Below, in pieces: positions 34,645 to 43,001 of a DNA stretch of 64,000 nucleotides (positions are counted from its first letter, which is position 1; the number at the start of each line of letters is the position of its first letter). The stretch is from NCBI RefSeq assembly GCF_042646425.1, contig NZ_JBHRTR010000025.1, positions 124,001-188,000 on the forward strand, read 5' to 3'. The DNA comes from Marinibaculum pumilum. GTDB taxonomy: Bacteria > Pseudomonadota > Alphaproteobacteria > Ferrovibrionales > Ferrovibrionaceae. Under the pieces are notes generated by a model that saw only the letters and a program-made list of their open reading frames with translations, was not told the DNA's origin and did not search any database. The position numbers and the translations under genes were made by a program.

Positions 34645-36261
34645 ATGACCGACTTCGCCTATCTGCCCGTCTTCCCGGACGGGAGCACGCCCTATGGCAG
34701 CGCCGCGTTCCGGCAGCTCGACGGCGACTTCAAGGTCCGGGACTACGGGCCCCACCGCTTCCTGGAAGTTCCGGGGGAAACCCTGCGGACCCTGTCGGCG
34801 ACGGCGTTCCGGGACATCCAGCACCTGTTCCGGCCATCCCACCTGCAGCAGCTGCGCGACATCCTCGACGACCCCGAGGCCTCGGACAATGACCGCTTCG
34901 TGGCGCGGGAGATGCTGAAGAACGCCTGCACCTCCGCCGGCATGGTGCTGCCGTCCTGCCAGGACACCGGAACCGCGATCGTGCATGCCACCAAGGGCCA
35001 GTTCGTGCTGACCGACGGCGGCGATGCCGAAGCGCTGTCGCGCGGCGTGTTCGACGTCTATACCAGCGACAACCTGCGCTATTCCCAGCTTGCCCCGCGG
35101 CAGATGTTCGAGGAGGCGAATACCGGCAGCAACCTGCCCGCCCAGATCGACATCGCCGCCGGCACCGACGACAGCTACAAGTTCATGTTCGTCGCCAAGG
35201 GCGGCGGCTCCGCCAACAAGACCTTCCTGTTCCAGGGCACGCCGGCGCTGATGCGGCCGGGCAAGCTGGAGGCGTTCCTGGACGAGAAGATCAAGACCCT
35301 GGGGACGGCGGCCTGCCCGCCCTACCACCTGGCGGTAGTGATCGGCGGCCTGTCGGCGGAGCAGAACCTGAAGACCCTGAAACTGGCGACCTGCCGCTAC
35401 CTGGACAACCTGCCGGGCGAGGGCCTGGCGGGCGGCTATGCCTATCGCGATCGCGGCTTCGAGGAGGTCGTGCACCAGATGACCCGTGCCAGCGGCATCG
35501 GCGCGCAGTTCGGCGGCAAATATTTCTGCCATGACGTGCGGGTGATCCGGCTGCCGCGGCATTCCGCCAGCGTGCCGATCGGCATCGGCGTCTCCTGCTC
35601 CGCCGACCGGCAGGCGCTGGCGAAGATCACGCCGGAAGGCATCCTGCTGGAGCAGCTGGAGACCGACCCGGCCCGCTTCCTTCCCGAGGTGACCGAGGAC
35701 GAGCTGGAGAACCAGGCGGTGCGCATCGACCTGAACCAGCCGATGGCGGCGATCCGCGCGACCCTGTCGCAATACCCGATCAAGACCCGGCTCAGCCTGA
35801 CCGGCACCATGATCGTCGCCCGCGACATCGCCCATGCCCGCTTCGCCGACCGGCTGGAGAAGGGGCAGCCGCTGCCGGACTATGTGAAGAACCACATGAT
35901 CTACTATGCCGGACCGGCGAAGCGGCCGGAGGGCTATGCCTCCGGCTCCTTCGGCCCCACCACGGCGGCAAGGATGGATTCCTACCTGGACCTTCTGATG
36001 CGCAACGGCGGCAGCTACGTCACCCTGGCCAAGGGCAACCGCTCGCCGGTGGTCCGCACCGCGTGCAAGGAGCATGGCGGCTTCTATCTCGGCTCCATCG
36101 GCGGCGCCGCCGGCGTGCTGGCCGAACGGTGCATCAAGAAGGTGGAGACCCTCGACTATCCGGAGCTCGGCATGGAGGCCGTCTGGAAGATCGATGTGGA
36201 GGATTTCCCTGCCTTCATCGTGATCGACGACAAGGGCAACGATTTCTTCGCGGCGAGCTGA
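34645..36261 (+). CDS. fumA: Fumarate hydratase, class I (iron-sulfur)
   Basis: This 538-residue class I fumarase has the expected cysteines in VLPSCQDTGTA, TAACPPYHLAVVIGG and VRTACKEHGGFYLGSIGG, with Arg/Lys-rich substrate segments between. The enzyme interconverts fumarate and malate in the TCA cycle and is oxygen-sensitive. AGGAGG at 34633 is best spaced for the ATG at 34645 rather than for the in-frame ATG at 34639. It is monocistronic. Confidence 0.93.
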   Translation: MTDFAYLPVFPDGSTPYGSAAFRQLDGDFKVRDYGPHRFLEVPGETLRTLSATAFRDIQHLFRPSHLQQLRDILDDPEASDNDRFVAREMLKNACTSAGMVLPSCQDTGTAIVHATKGQFVLTDGGDAEALSRGVFDVYTSDNLRYSQLAPRQMFEEANTGSNLPAQIDIAAGTDDSYKFMFVAKGGGSANKTFLFQGTPALMRPGKLEAFLDEKIKTLGTAACPPYHLAVVIGGLSAEQNLKTLKLATCRYLDNLPGEGLAGGYAYRDRGFEEVVHQMTRASGIGAQFGGKYFCHDVRVIRLPRHSASVPIGIGVSCSADRQALAKITPEGILLEQLETDPARFLPEVTEDELENQAVRIDLNQPMAAIRATLSQYPIKTRLSLTGTMIVARDIAHARFADRLEKGQPLPDYVKNHMIYYAGPAKRPEGYASGSFGPTTAARMDSYLDLLMRNGGSYVTLAKGNRSPVVRTACKEHGGFYLGSIGGAAGVLAERCIKKVETLDYPELGMEAVWKIDVEDFPAFIVIDDKGNDFFAAS

Positions 36262-36441
36262 TCGCCGGCCTGCGATCCCTGTCCGACCTCTCGGGGTGGC
36301 GGCGCTGCGGGGCGCCGGCTGGACAGAGCCGGGATCTGCACTAGCTGTGTCGAAGGGGTCGCCGGGCGTCCGAAGCCGTCCGGCGACGGGGATGCGTCTC
36401 ACCATGGCCGGCCTGTTGCCGGCCGGATCCAGGGGCGTGCC

Positions 36442-36726
36442 ATGCAGTCCGCGGTCAAGAAGCGTTCAGTCGTCGTGTCGGGCCACCGCACCAGCATCTC
36501 GCTGGAGCGGATCTTCTGGGATTGCCTGCGCGACATCGCCGCCCAGCGCGGCCTGACCATCAACCAGCTTGTCAGCGAGATCGACGCCGGGCGCTCGGGC
36601 AACCTGTCCAGCGCGATCCGGGTCTATGTGCTGGGCTGGGCCATGGAAGGCCGTTTCCTGCGGGCCGGCGCGCCGGATGCCGCCCACCCGCCGCAGACCG
36701 CAGCCTCCGGGCAGGACCTCACCTGA
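36442..36726 (+). CDS. Ribbon-helix-helix domain protein
   Basis: The 94-residue protein contains SVVVSGHRTSISLERIFWDCLRDIAAQRGLTINQLV (residues 9-44), typical of the small RHH_4 proteins found in many alphaproteobacteria. It probably binds DNA as a dimer. Its target is unknown. It stands between fumA and the phosphatase-kinase pair, and no toxin partner adjoins it. Confidence 0.8.
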   Translation: MQSAVKKRSVVVSGHRTSISLERIFWDCLRDIAAQRGLTINQLVSEIDAGRSGNLSSAIRVYVLGWAMEGRFLRAGAPDAAHPPQTAASGQDLT

Positions 36727-36825
36727 TCCACGGGTCGGCGACGCCCCGGTTCCGTGCTAAGGCCGGACGGTGCGGCGCGCGGTCCGTGGCGACCCCGCGC
36801 CAGTGTCGCGACCGGGAGATCGCCG

Positions 36826-37314
36826 ATGCCTGACAGGCCTGCCGTCCTTTTCGTATGCCTTGGCAATATCTGCCGCTCGCCACTGGCGGAGGGCGCCTTC
36901 CGCGCTGCTGCGGCGGCGCTGGGCCTGCAGGTGGAGGCGGATTCCGCCGGCACCGGGGACTGGCATGAAGGCGAGCCGCCGGACGCCCGCGCCCGGGCGA
37001 TCGCGCGGCGCAACGGCATCGACATCGCAGCCTGCCGCGCCCGTCAGGTGACGCCGGAGGATTTTCACCGCTTCAGCCATATCGTCGCGCTGGACGACAG
37101 CAACCTGGCGGCGCTGCGGCGGCTGCAGCCCCGCGACAGCACTGCCCGCCTCAGCCTGCTTCTGGACCATGTTGAGGGCCGCGAGGGGCAGCCGGTCGCG
37201 GATCCCTATTTCGGCGGGGCCGAGGGATTCGAGAAGACCTGGGCCGACGTCACCGCCGGCGCCGCTGCCCTGGCGCGGCGGCTGGCGGCCGAGGGCGCCC
37301 CGCCGCCCCGATGA
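36826..37314 (+). CDS. Low-molecular-weight phosphotyrosine phosphatase family protein
   Basis: The 162-residue protein has the P-loop VCLGNICRS with catalytic Cys11 and Arg17, and the general acid Asp126 in VADPYFGG. Family members dephosphorylate protein tyrosine or arginine phosphate. Homologues next to fructosamine-kinase genes have been reported to remove the 5-phosphate of ribulosamine on glycated proteins. The stop overlaps the following kinase start by 4 bp, so that role fits here. Confidence 0.9.
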   Translation: MPDRPAVLFVCLGNICRSPLAEGAFRAAAAALGLQVEADSAGTGDWHEGEPPDARARAIARRNGIDIAACRARQVTPEDFHRFSHIVALDDSNLAALRRLQPRDSTARLSLLLDHVEGREGQPVADPYFGGAEGFEKTWADVTAGAAALARRLAAEGAPPPR

Positions 37315-38147
37315 GGAACCTGGCGGAAGCCGGCGCCGCGCTGCTGGGCGGCCGCCTGCGCGAAGCCCGGCCGCTGGCCGGCGGCGACCTGTCGCAGCCC
37401 GTCCGCATCGCGCTGGAGGACGGCAGGACCGCCATCGTCAAGGACGGCCCCGCCCCGCCGGCGGAGGCACGCATGCTGCAGGCGATCGCCGCGGCCGGGG
37501 TCCCGGCACCGGCCGTGCTGGCGGTCTCCGACAGCCTGCTCGCCCTCGCCCCGCTGGCCGATGATGGCGGCCTGGGCGGTCGCGCGGCGGCCGCCGTCTG
37601 GGCCGATCTGGGACGGGTCCTGTCCCGTCTGCATGCCTGCCACGGCACTGGCTATGGCTGGCCGGAGGATTACGCCTTCGGCCCTGTCGCGATCGCCAAT
37701 GCGGCGCCCGCCGAAAGCCAGGGCCCGCCCTGGCCGGCGTTCTGGGCGGAGCGCCGGCTGCGCCCCTTCCTGGACCACCTGCCGGCCGAACCCGCCCGGC
37801 GCCTGGCGGGCCTGGCGGATGCCCTGCCCCGCCACCTGCCGGCGCAGCCGCCCCCCGCACTGCTGCACGGCGACCTCTGGGGCGGCAACGTGCTGGTGTC
37901 GGGCAACCGGGTCAGCGGCCTGATCGACCCGGCCTGCTATCACGGCCATGGCGAGGTGGACATCGCCATGCTGACCCTGTTCGACCGGCCCGGCCCCGAC
38001 TTCTTCGAGAGCTATGGCGCGCTCGCCCCCGGACACGAAGCCCGGCTGGCGATCTACCGCCTTTGGCCGGCCCTGGTCCATCTGAAGCTGTTCGGCGGCG
38101 GCTACCTGCCCCTGGTCGAGCGGCAGCTCGCACTGGCCGGGGCATGA
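37311..38147 (+). CDS. Fructosamine/ribulosamine kinase family protein
   Basis: This 278-residue protein kinase-like fold has the catalytic loop LLHGDLWGGNVLVSG (about residue 183) and the metal-binding LIDPACYHGHGEVDIAML. Bacterial members mainly phosphorylate ribulosamine or erythrulosamine at O-3, after which the sugar falls off the protein amine. The ATGA overlap with the phosphatase gene suggests a two-enzyme deglycation pathway. Confidence 0.9.
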   Translation: MRNLAEAGAALLGGRLREARPLAGGDLSQPVRIALEDGRTAIVKDGPAPPAEARMLQAIAAAGVPAPAVLAVSDSLLALAPLADDGGLGGRAAAAVWADLGRVLSRLHACHGTGYGWPEDYAFGPVAIANAAPAESQGPPWPAFWAERRLRPFLDHLPAEPARRLAGLADALPRHLPAQPPPALLHGDLWGGNVLVSGNRVSGLIDPACYHGHGEVDIAMLTLFDRPGPDFFESYGALAPGHEARLAIYRLWPALVHLKLFGGGYLPLVERQLALAGA

Positions 38148-38195
38148 CCCTGGGGTCTGTACAGTCCCGGGTCGGCGCCTGACCGTGCGTCAGGA

Positions 38196-41100
38196 TCATG
38201 AATCCGAGGGTGCGGCCGGGGTCGGGGCCGGGGTCGGGGCCGGCGCGGGCGTTCCGGACGACGACGGCGCTGCCTCCTCCGGCATGCCGTTGCCCGGGGC
38301 CGCCTCATCGGTCCCGGCTGTACCGCCAGGCCCCACGTCTTCGGACGGGCCGGCAGGCGGCACTGACGCATCCGCGGCTGCCTCGTCCCCGCCGGACGCA
38401 GCGCCCGGCGCGGCGGACTGCGGCTGGGGCGGTGACGGCGGGTCAGCCGGGGACTCGTCCGGCGGGGCGGCTTCGGCCGGCATCGGTTCACGCACCGGCG
38501 CGCTGATCCGGGCGGCGGCGGCCCGGCCCGCCAGATACTGGCGCATGGCGTCGGTCAGCGCCCGGCGCTGCAGGTCGGCGAACGGCCCCTCCATCTCCAG
38601 CTCGATCGCCGGCGCCTCGGGCCAGGCGGCCAGGCGGAAGGTGCCGGTCAGGTCCAGGCGCTCCGCCGGCAGGTCGACGGAGCCGTGCCAGCTGGCAATG
38701 CCTTCGGCCAGCGCGGCGGCGACATGCTGCAGGCGCAGCACGCCGCTCTCCAGGAACAGCTGGCCGGACAGGGTTTCGAAAGCGGTTGCGCGGTCATCGG
38801 GGGCGGGGGCGGGGCCGCCGGCGGCATCGGCATCCGGCACGCCCAGCGCCGCGGCGAGCGCACCGGGCGGCGGCACCTCGGGCGGCGTGCGGTCCAGCAT
38901 CGCGGCGATGGCCGCGATGTCGATCCCCGCCATCCGGCCATCCGTCATCGTCACATCGACCTGGCCGGAAAGTCGGTCGAGCATCGCATCGGCGGTGGTC
39001 CCGGCGGTGCGCAGGCGCAACCGGCCGTCGGTCCGGCCAGTGATGCCCTGCAGCCCGGTCAGCCGGTCGACAAGGGCGGCGGCATCCACCGCCTCCACCT
39101 CTGCCTGCAGCGAAAGGGCGGGCAGGCCCCGGGCATCCACCCGTCCGGTGGCGGCGATCCGCCCACCGGCGAGGCGGCCCTCCAGGACCTCCAGGGTCAG
39201 TTCCTGTTCGCGGACCTGAAGCTCCAGGCGCCCGTCCTCGAACAGGCCGTCGCCGGCGCTGATCGCCGTCGCCGACAGGGCCAGGTCCAGGCGCAGCCGG
39301 TCGCGCAGGCGGCCCGCCGCCTCGGCCAGGTCCGCACCGGCGGCATAGGGGGCGCGGCCGCGATGCGCGGACTCCGCCTGGCCGGCCAGGATGCCGGCGA
39401 ACAATGCGGCGGGCCTGCCGGGCTGCAGGCGGTCCAGCGGCAGGCCCGCCAGTCCGATGTCGAGCAGCAGCACCGGGGCGGCCCCCGCCCATTCCAGCGC
39501 CAGGGCGGCATCGACCTCGGTCGGGCCGGCCCGCCCCTTCAGCCCCTCGATCTGCAGGGCGCTGTCGGTCAGCCGGTAGTCGGCCGCTATCGCGACATGG
39601 CCCAGCGGCCTGCCATCCGCGCCGGCGCGCGCGGTCAGTCCGGTGCCCGCCAGCAGCGGTGCCAGTTCCGGCGCGCTCAGGGAAAGCCGGCCCGCCAGAC
39701 CGGGGGCCGGCTGCAGGCTGCCGGTCCCGTCCAGCTGCAGCACCGCGGCCCCGTAGGTCAGTCGCGCCTCCTGAAGCTGGAGCTCTGCCGGCGTTCCGTT
39801 CACATGGGCGATCAGGGAGACCGGACCGGCAGCGGCGATCCCGCTCCCTGCGCTCTCGCCCACAGGCAGGCCGGCGGCATCCAGCAGGGCACCGGGAGAA
39901 TCCGCCTGCAGGCCGATCCGAAGGTCGAAGTCCCGCGGCGTGCCGGTCCGGTTGAGTCGACCCTCCGCCGTCGCTGTCAGGGCGGGCAGCTCCAGTATCA
40001 GCCCGCTGATGCCGAGGGTGCCGGCGTCGACGGTCAGGGTCGCCGCGCCGCTCGACGGCTGCCGGTACAGCAGCAGGTCGCCGCCACCCAGCCGGTTCGC
40101 GAAGCGGCTGGCGAAGCGCCGGGGATCGCGCACCTGCCAGGCGATATCCGCCACCAGGGTGGGAACCGGCGCGGTCAGGCCCAAGGTGCCCCGGCCGGTC
40201 AGCCGCGCGCCGGGCAGGTCGAAGACCAGGTCGCGCAGCAGCGCCTGACGGGCATCGCCGCCCAGCCGCAGCGCCAGCCGGGAGGGGCCGGCGGGCGGCA
40301 CGGCCTGCCCGGGCGCCGCGGCAGCCTCGTCCGCGGCCCCCGGGGCGGGAACGGTTCCGGCCCCGGGAAGCAGCACCGGCACGAGACGCTGCAGCTGGTC
40401 GAAAAGATTCTGGCCCGCCGCCTCGACCTTGAGGTCGTAGTCCAGGCCACCGCCATCCTCCGCGACCGCCGCCGCGCCAGAGAGTTCGGTGCGCAGCCCG
40501 TCGCCCAGCACCCCCACCGCGCGTGTCAGGGACAGTTCGCCCCGCACCAGGGTGAGGTCGAGATTTCCTTCCGACAGCTGGCTGTCCTGCCAGGCGATGT
40601 CGCGCAGGGAGAGGCGCAGATTGCTGTCCACTCCGGCCAGCAGGCCCGCAAGGTCGGCCAGCCGTTCACCGACCGCGCGGCTGGCCGCAGCCGCGCCGGC
40701 TGTGCCCCTGTCGGCGGCCTGCGACAGGACATGGCCCAGAACCGGCATCCAGGGGTCCAGGTGCAGGTGGCCGAGGCGGAGATTGGCGCTGAACGACGGT
40801 CGCCCGGCCGGGCGCAGGGCGATGCCGCCCTGCAGCGACGTGCCGTCCATCTCTACCGCCAGGTCCAGGACCCGCCACAGCCCGGCGTCGAGCGCCAGGT
40901 CCGCCTCCGCCCGCAGCCGTCGCGGTGCCGCGGCCGGCAGCAGCGCCTCGTCCACCCCGAGCCAGCCGAGAGTGCGCCGCGCATCGGCCGACTCGACGAC
41001 GAGATGCCCGTTGAATTCCGGCAGTTCGCCCGGCGTGAGGAGGCGCCCGCCGGCCGCAAGCGTGGCGCTGCCGGGCAGATCCGCCTGCAACTCCTGCAGG

Positions 41101-42260
41101 TCCAGCACGCCCTGCTCCAGGACGCCGGCGACCTGCAGCCTGCGGACCACGCTCTGCCGGTACCGCAGGGCGGTGGCGGCGATGTCGAAGGTGATCCGGT
41201 CGGAGGCCGGCAGCGACAGGGTGCCGTCGACCGCCGGCAGAAGCCGCGCGGCCACCGGTGCCAGCAGGTCCAGGTCGAGCCCTGCTACCTGCAGGGTCAG
41301 GTTCAGGTCGACCGGCGGCCCGACGATCGCCGCCGCCGCACCGCCGATCGTGGTCCGCCCCCAGCGCAGATCCAGGTTGTTGACGACCAGGGAGCCGGGT
41401 TCCGCGATAAGCCGGGCGGCCAGGGTCAGCGGCTCGTGCGGGATCTGCCGGCCATCCTCGTCCTGCGGCCAGAGCAACGAGAGCAGCGCCGCGGGATCGC
41501 GGACCGTCGCATTCAGCTGGCCTTCGGTGGAGAGGTCGGCCGCGCCGCCGCTGCGCGGCGCGGCGGCTTCGGGCACGATGGTGAGCGCCCCGCCATAGCT
41601 GATCTGGGCCAGGCCGCCGGCGAGTTCGCCACGGCCGCGCAGGGTCGTCTGGCCGGAGGCCGGCAGGGCACCGACCTCCAGGGTCGCGTTGAACGGCACC
41701 TCGTCCCAGCGCCCTTCAAGCTGCAGGCTGCCGGGGCGCTCCGCCCCGGGCGCGGCGAAGGCGAGGTCGATACCGGCAAAGGTCGCAAGCGGCCGGCCGT
41801 CCTGCACGACCGTCAGGCGCGCATCGGCAACCGCCAGGTTCTGCAGCCGGCTCTCCCCGACGGCCAGCAGCCGCTCCGACAATGCCGTGGCGTCCGCCAG
41901 GCCCCGCTCCCCGAGGCGCAGCCTGATGTCGGGCGCCTCCAGTGCGATCGTGCGCGGCTCGACATTGCCGGCGGCCAGGGAAAGGGGATCCAGTTCGGCG
42001 CGCAATGCCGGCACGGTGGCCAGCGGGCCGGCCGGATCGCCGGGCGCAGAAAGCCGGACATCGGCGGCGAACAAGGTCGGCCGCGGCAGAAGCACCATGT
42101 GCAGGTCGCCGCCGATCTCCGCCTGCAGACCCGTGCGCTGCGCGAACGCGTCGGCGATCCGGCCGCGATAGTCGTTCCATTCGATCAGGCGCGGTGCCAC
42201 CAGGGCGCCGACGGCCAGGACCAGCAGGAGGGTTGCAACGGTGCCGAGAAACCAGCGCAT
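38196..42260 (-). CDS. AsmA-family envelope protein, 1354 residues
   Basis: The protein starts MRWFLGTVATLLLVLAVGALVAP, one N-terminal membrane anchor, followed by the AsmA domain (NDYRGRIADAFAQRTGLQAEIGGDLHM) and a long beta-rich region ending in the AsmA_2 segment RLTGLQGITGRTDGRLRLRTAG and LSGQVDVTMTDGRMAGIDI. AsmA/YhdP-like proteins are thought to bridge inner and outer membranes and move phospholipid. The last 95 residues are Pro/Ala/Ser-rich low complexity and contain PTPAPTPAP encoded by a 12-bp repeat. The frame continues upstream, but ATG 42260 begins the domain. It is monocistronic. Confidence 0.88.
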   Translation of the reverse strand: MRWFLGTVATLLLVLAVGALVAPRLIEWNDYRGRIADAFAQRTGLQAEIGGDLHMVLLPRPTLFAADVRLSAPGDPAGPLATVPALRAELDPLSLAAGNVEPRTIALEAPDIRLRLGERGLADATALSERLLAVGESRLQNLAVADARLTVVQDGRPLATFAGIDLAFAAPGAERPGSLQLEGRWDEVPFNATLEVGALPASGQTTLRGRGELAGGLAQISYGGALTIVPEAAAPRSGGAADLSTEGQLNATVRDPAALLSLLWPQDEDGRQIPHEPLTLAARLIAEPGSLVVNNLDLRWGRTTIGGAAAAIVGPPVDLNLTLQVAGLDLDLLAPVAARLLPAVDGTLSLPASDRITFDIAATALRYRQSVVRRLQVAGVLEQGVLDLQELQADLPGSATLAAGGRLLTPGELPEFNGHLVVESADARRTLGWLGVDEALLPAAAPRRLRAEADLALDAGLWRVLDLAVEMDGTSLQGGIALRPAGRPSFSANLRLGHLHLDPWMPVLGHVLSQAADRGTAGAAAASRAVGERLADLAGLLAGVDSNLRLSLRDIAWQDSQLSEGNLDLTLVRGELSLTRAVGVLGDGLRTELSGAAAVAEDGGGLDYDLKVEAAGQNLFDQLQRLVPVLLPGAGTVPAPGAADEAAAAPGQAVPPAGPSRLALRLGGDARQALLRDLVFDLPGARLTGRGTLGLTAPVPTLVADIAWQVRDPRRFASRFANRLGGGDLLLYRQPSSGAATLTVDAGTLGISGLILELPALTATAEGRLNRTGTPRDFDLRIGLQADSPGALLDAAGLPVGESAGSGIAAAGPVSLIAHVNGTPAELQLQEARLTYGAAVLQLDGTGSLQPAPGLAGRLSLSAPELAPLLAGTGLTARAGADGRPLGHVAIAADYRLTDSALQIEGLKGRAGPTEVDAALALEWAGAAPVLLLDIGLAGLPLDRLQPGRPAALFAGILAGQAESAHRGRAPYAAGADLAEAAGRLRDRLRLDLALSATAISAGDGLFEDGRLELQVREQELTLEVLEGRLAGGRIAATGRVDARGLPALSLQAEVEAVDAAALVDRLTGLQGITGRTDGRLRLRTAGTTADAMLDRLSGQVDVTMTDGRMAGIDIAAIAAMLDRTPPEVPPPGALAAALGVPDADAAGGPAPAPDDRATAFETLSGQLFLESGVLRLQHVAAALAEGIASWHGSVDLPAERLDLTGTFRLAAWPEAPAIELEMEGPFADLQRRALTDAMRQYLAGRAAAARISAPVREPMPAEAAPPDESPADPPSPPQPQSAAPGAASGGDEAAADASVPPAGPSEDVGPGGTAGTDEAAPGNGMPEEAAPSSSGTPAPAPTPAPTPAAPSDS
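38217..38238 (+). repeat. Four GGGG tracts (G-quadruplex motif) in asmA 3' end
   Basis: On the plus strand, four GGGG runs are separated by 2-base spacers (tc, cc, tc) at 38217-38238. This is the template strand of the AsmA gene, and the repeat encodes Pro-Thr-Pro-Ala on the reverse strand. Confidence 0.8.
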
Positions 42261-42752
42261 CGGCCGCCCTACCCGCGGTCCGCCCGGAGGCGGCCGCCCG
42301 TCATCCGGCCCGCATGCGCTGCCGCGCCACTTGAGACCATGGGTTCTCCCGTCGGCGCGTTCCGCTGCCGGCACGACAGGCGCTGCCCGATACCGCCCGC
42401 ACCCGCCGGCGCAGATTTCCTCACGCCTGCCTGCCCGCGTCCAATCCCGATCTGCCGCCGCCCCGCCCGACGGCCGGCCGGCCGGTCGGCTGCAGCGAAG
42501 CGGCCGACATCCGCCGGCACGACGTCTGGCCGGCGGGCCCGCCTCTCCGCTAGACTGCCGCCTGCGCGCCGGATCGACGTCCGGCATGCACCGTCTTCGG
42601 GGCCGCCCACAGCCGCAGCCCAGCAGTCGCGTATACGGGGCAAGTCGCTTCAGGGCAAGTGACCCCGGGCGTGCGATCGGGGGGCAGCCCGCCGCGGGCC
42701 AGGGCAGCGCGCGACGGCGCGAATCTATTTTTTGTGCGGTGGGCAAGTGTCT
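42261..42752. other. Long intergenic region upstream of asmA and the DUF4169 gene
   Basis: These 492 bp lie between two divergent genes. I find no convincing protein, RNA or terminator. A short AT-rich patch (ATCTATTTTTTGTG, 42723-42736) just before the DUF4169 start may be promoter or ribosome-site context. Confidence 0.5.
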
Positions 42753-43001
42753 ATGGGCGACCTGGTCAATCTGAAGCGTTACCGCAAGGGGCGTGCCCGG
42801 CAGGAGGCTGCCGCCAAGGCGGAAGCCAACCGCCTGCATTTCGGCCGCAGCGGTACGGACCGCCGCAGCACGGCGGCGGAGGCCGAGCGCATGCAGCGCC
42901 AGCTGGAGGGCAAGCGCCTGCAGCGGGAGGCGCCGGAAGAAACAAAGCCTGCCGCCGATCACGGCCGGCAGGACGAGGAAAAACCGGAAAGGGGCAGATG
43001 A
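42753..43001 (+). CDS. DUF4169 small basic protein
   Basis: The 82-residue, highly charged protein begins MGDLVNLKRYRKGRARQEAA and continues as an arginine-rich helix, the pattern of DUF4169 proteins of alphaproteobacteria. Function unknown. Its stop overlaps the acetolactate synthase start (ATGATG), so the two are cotranscribed. Confidence 0.8.
   Translation: MGDLVNLKRYRKGRARQEAAAKAEANRLHFGRSGTDRRSTAAEAERMQRQLEGKRLQREAPEETKPAADHGRQDEEKPERGR

Noticed and set aside
38685..42662. 1325-residue open frame on the plus strand
   Set aside because: It is the complement of the AsmA gene; the Gly/Gln/Arg-rich sequence has no domain and arises from high GC.
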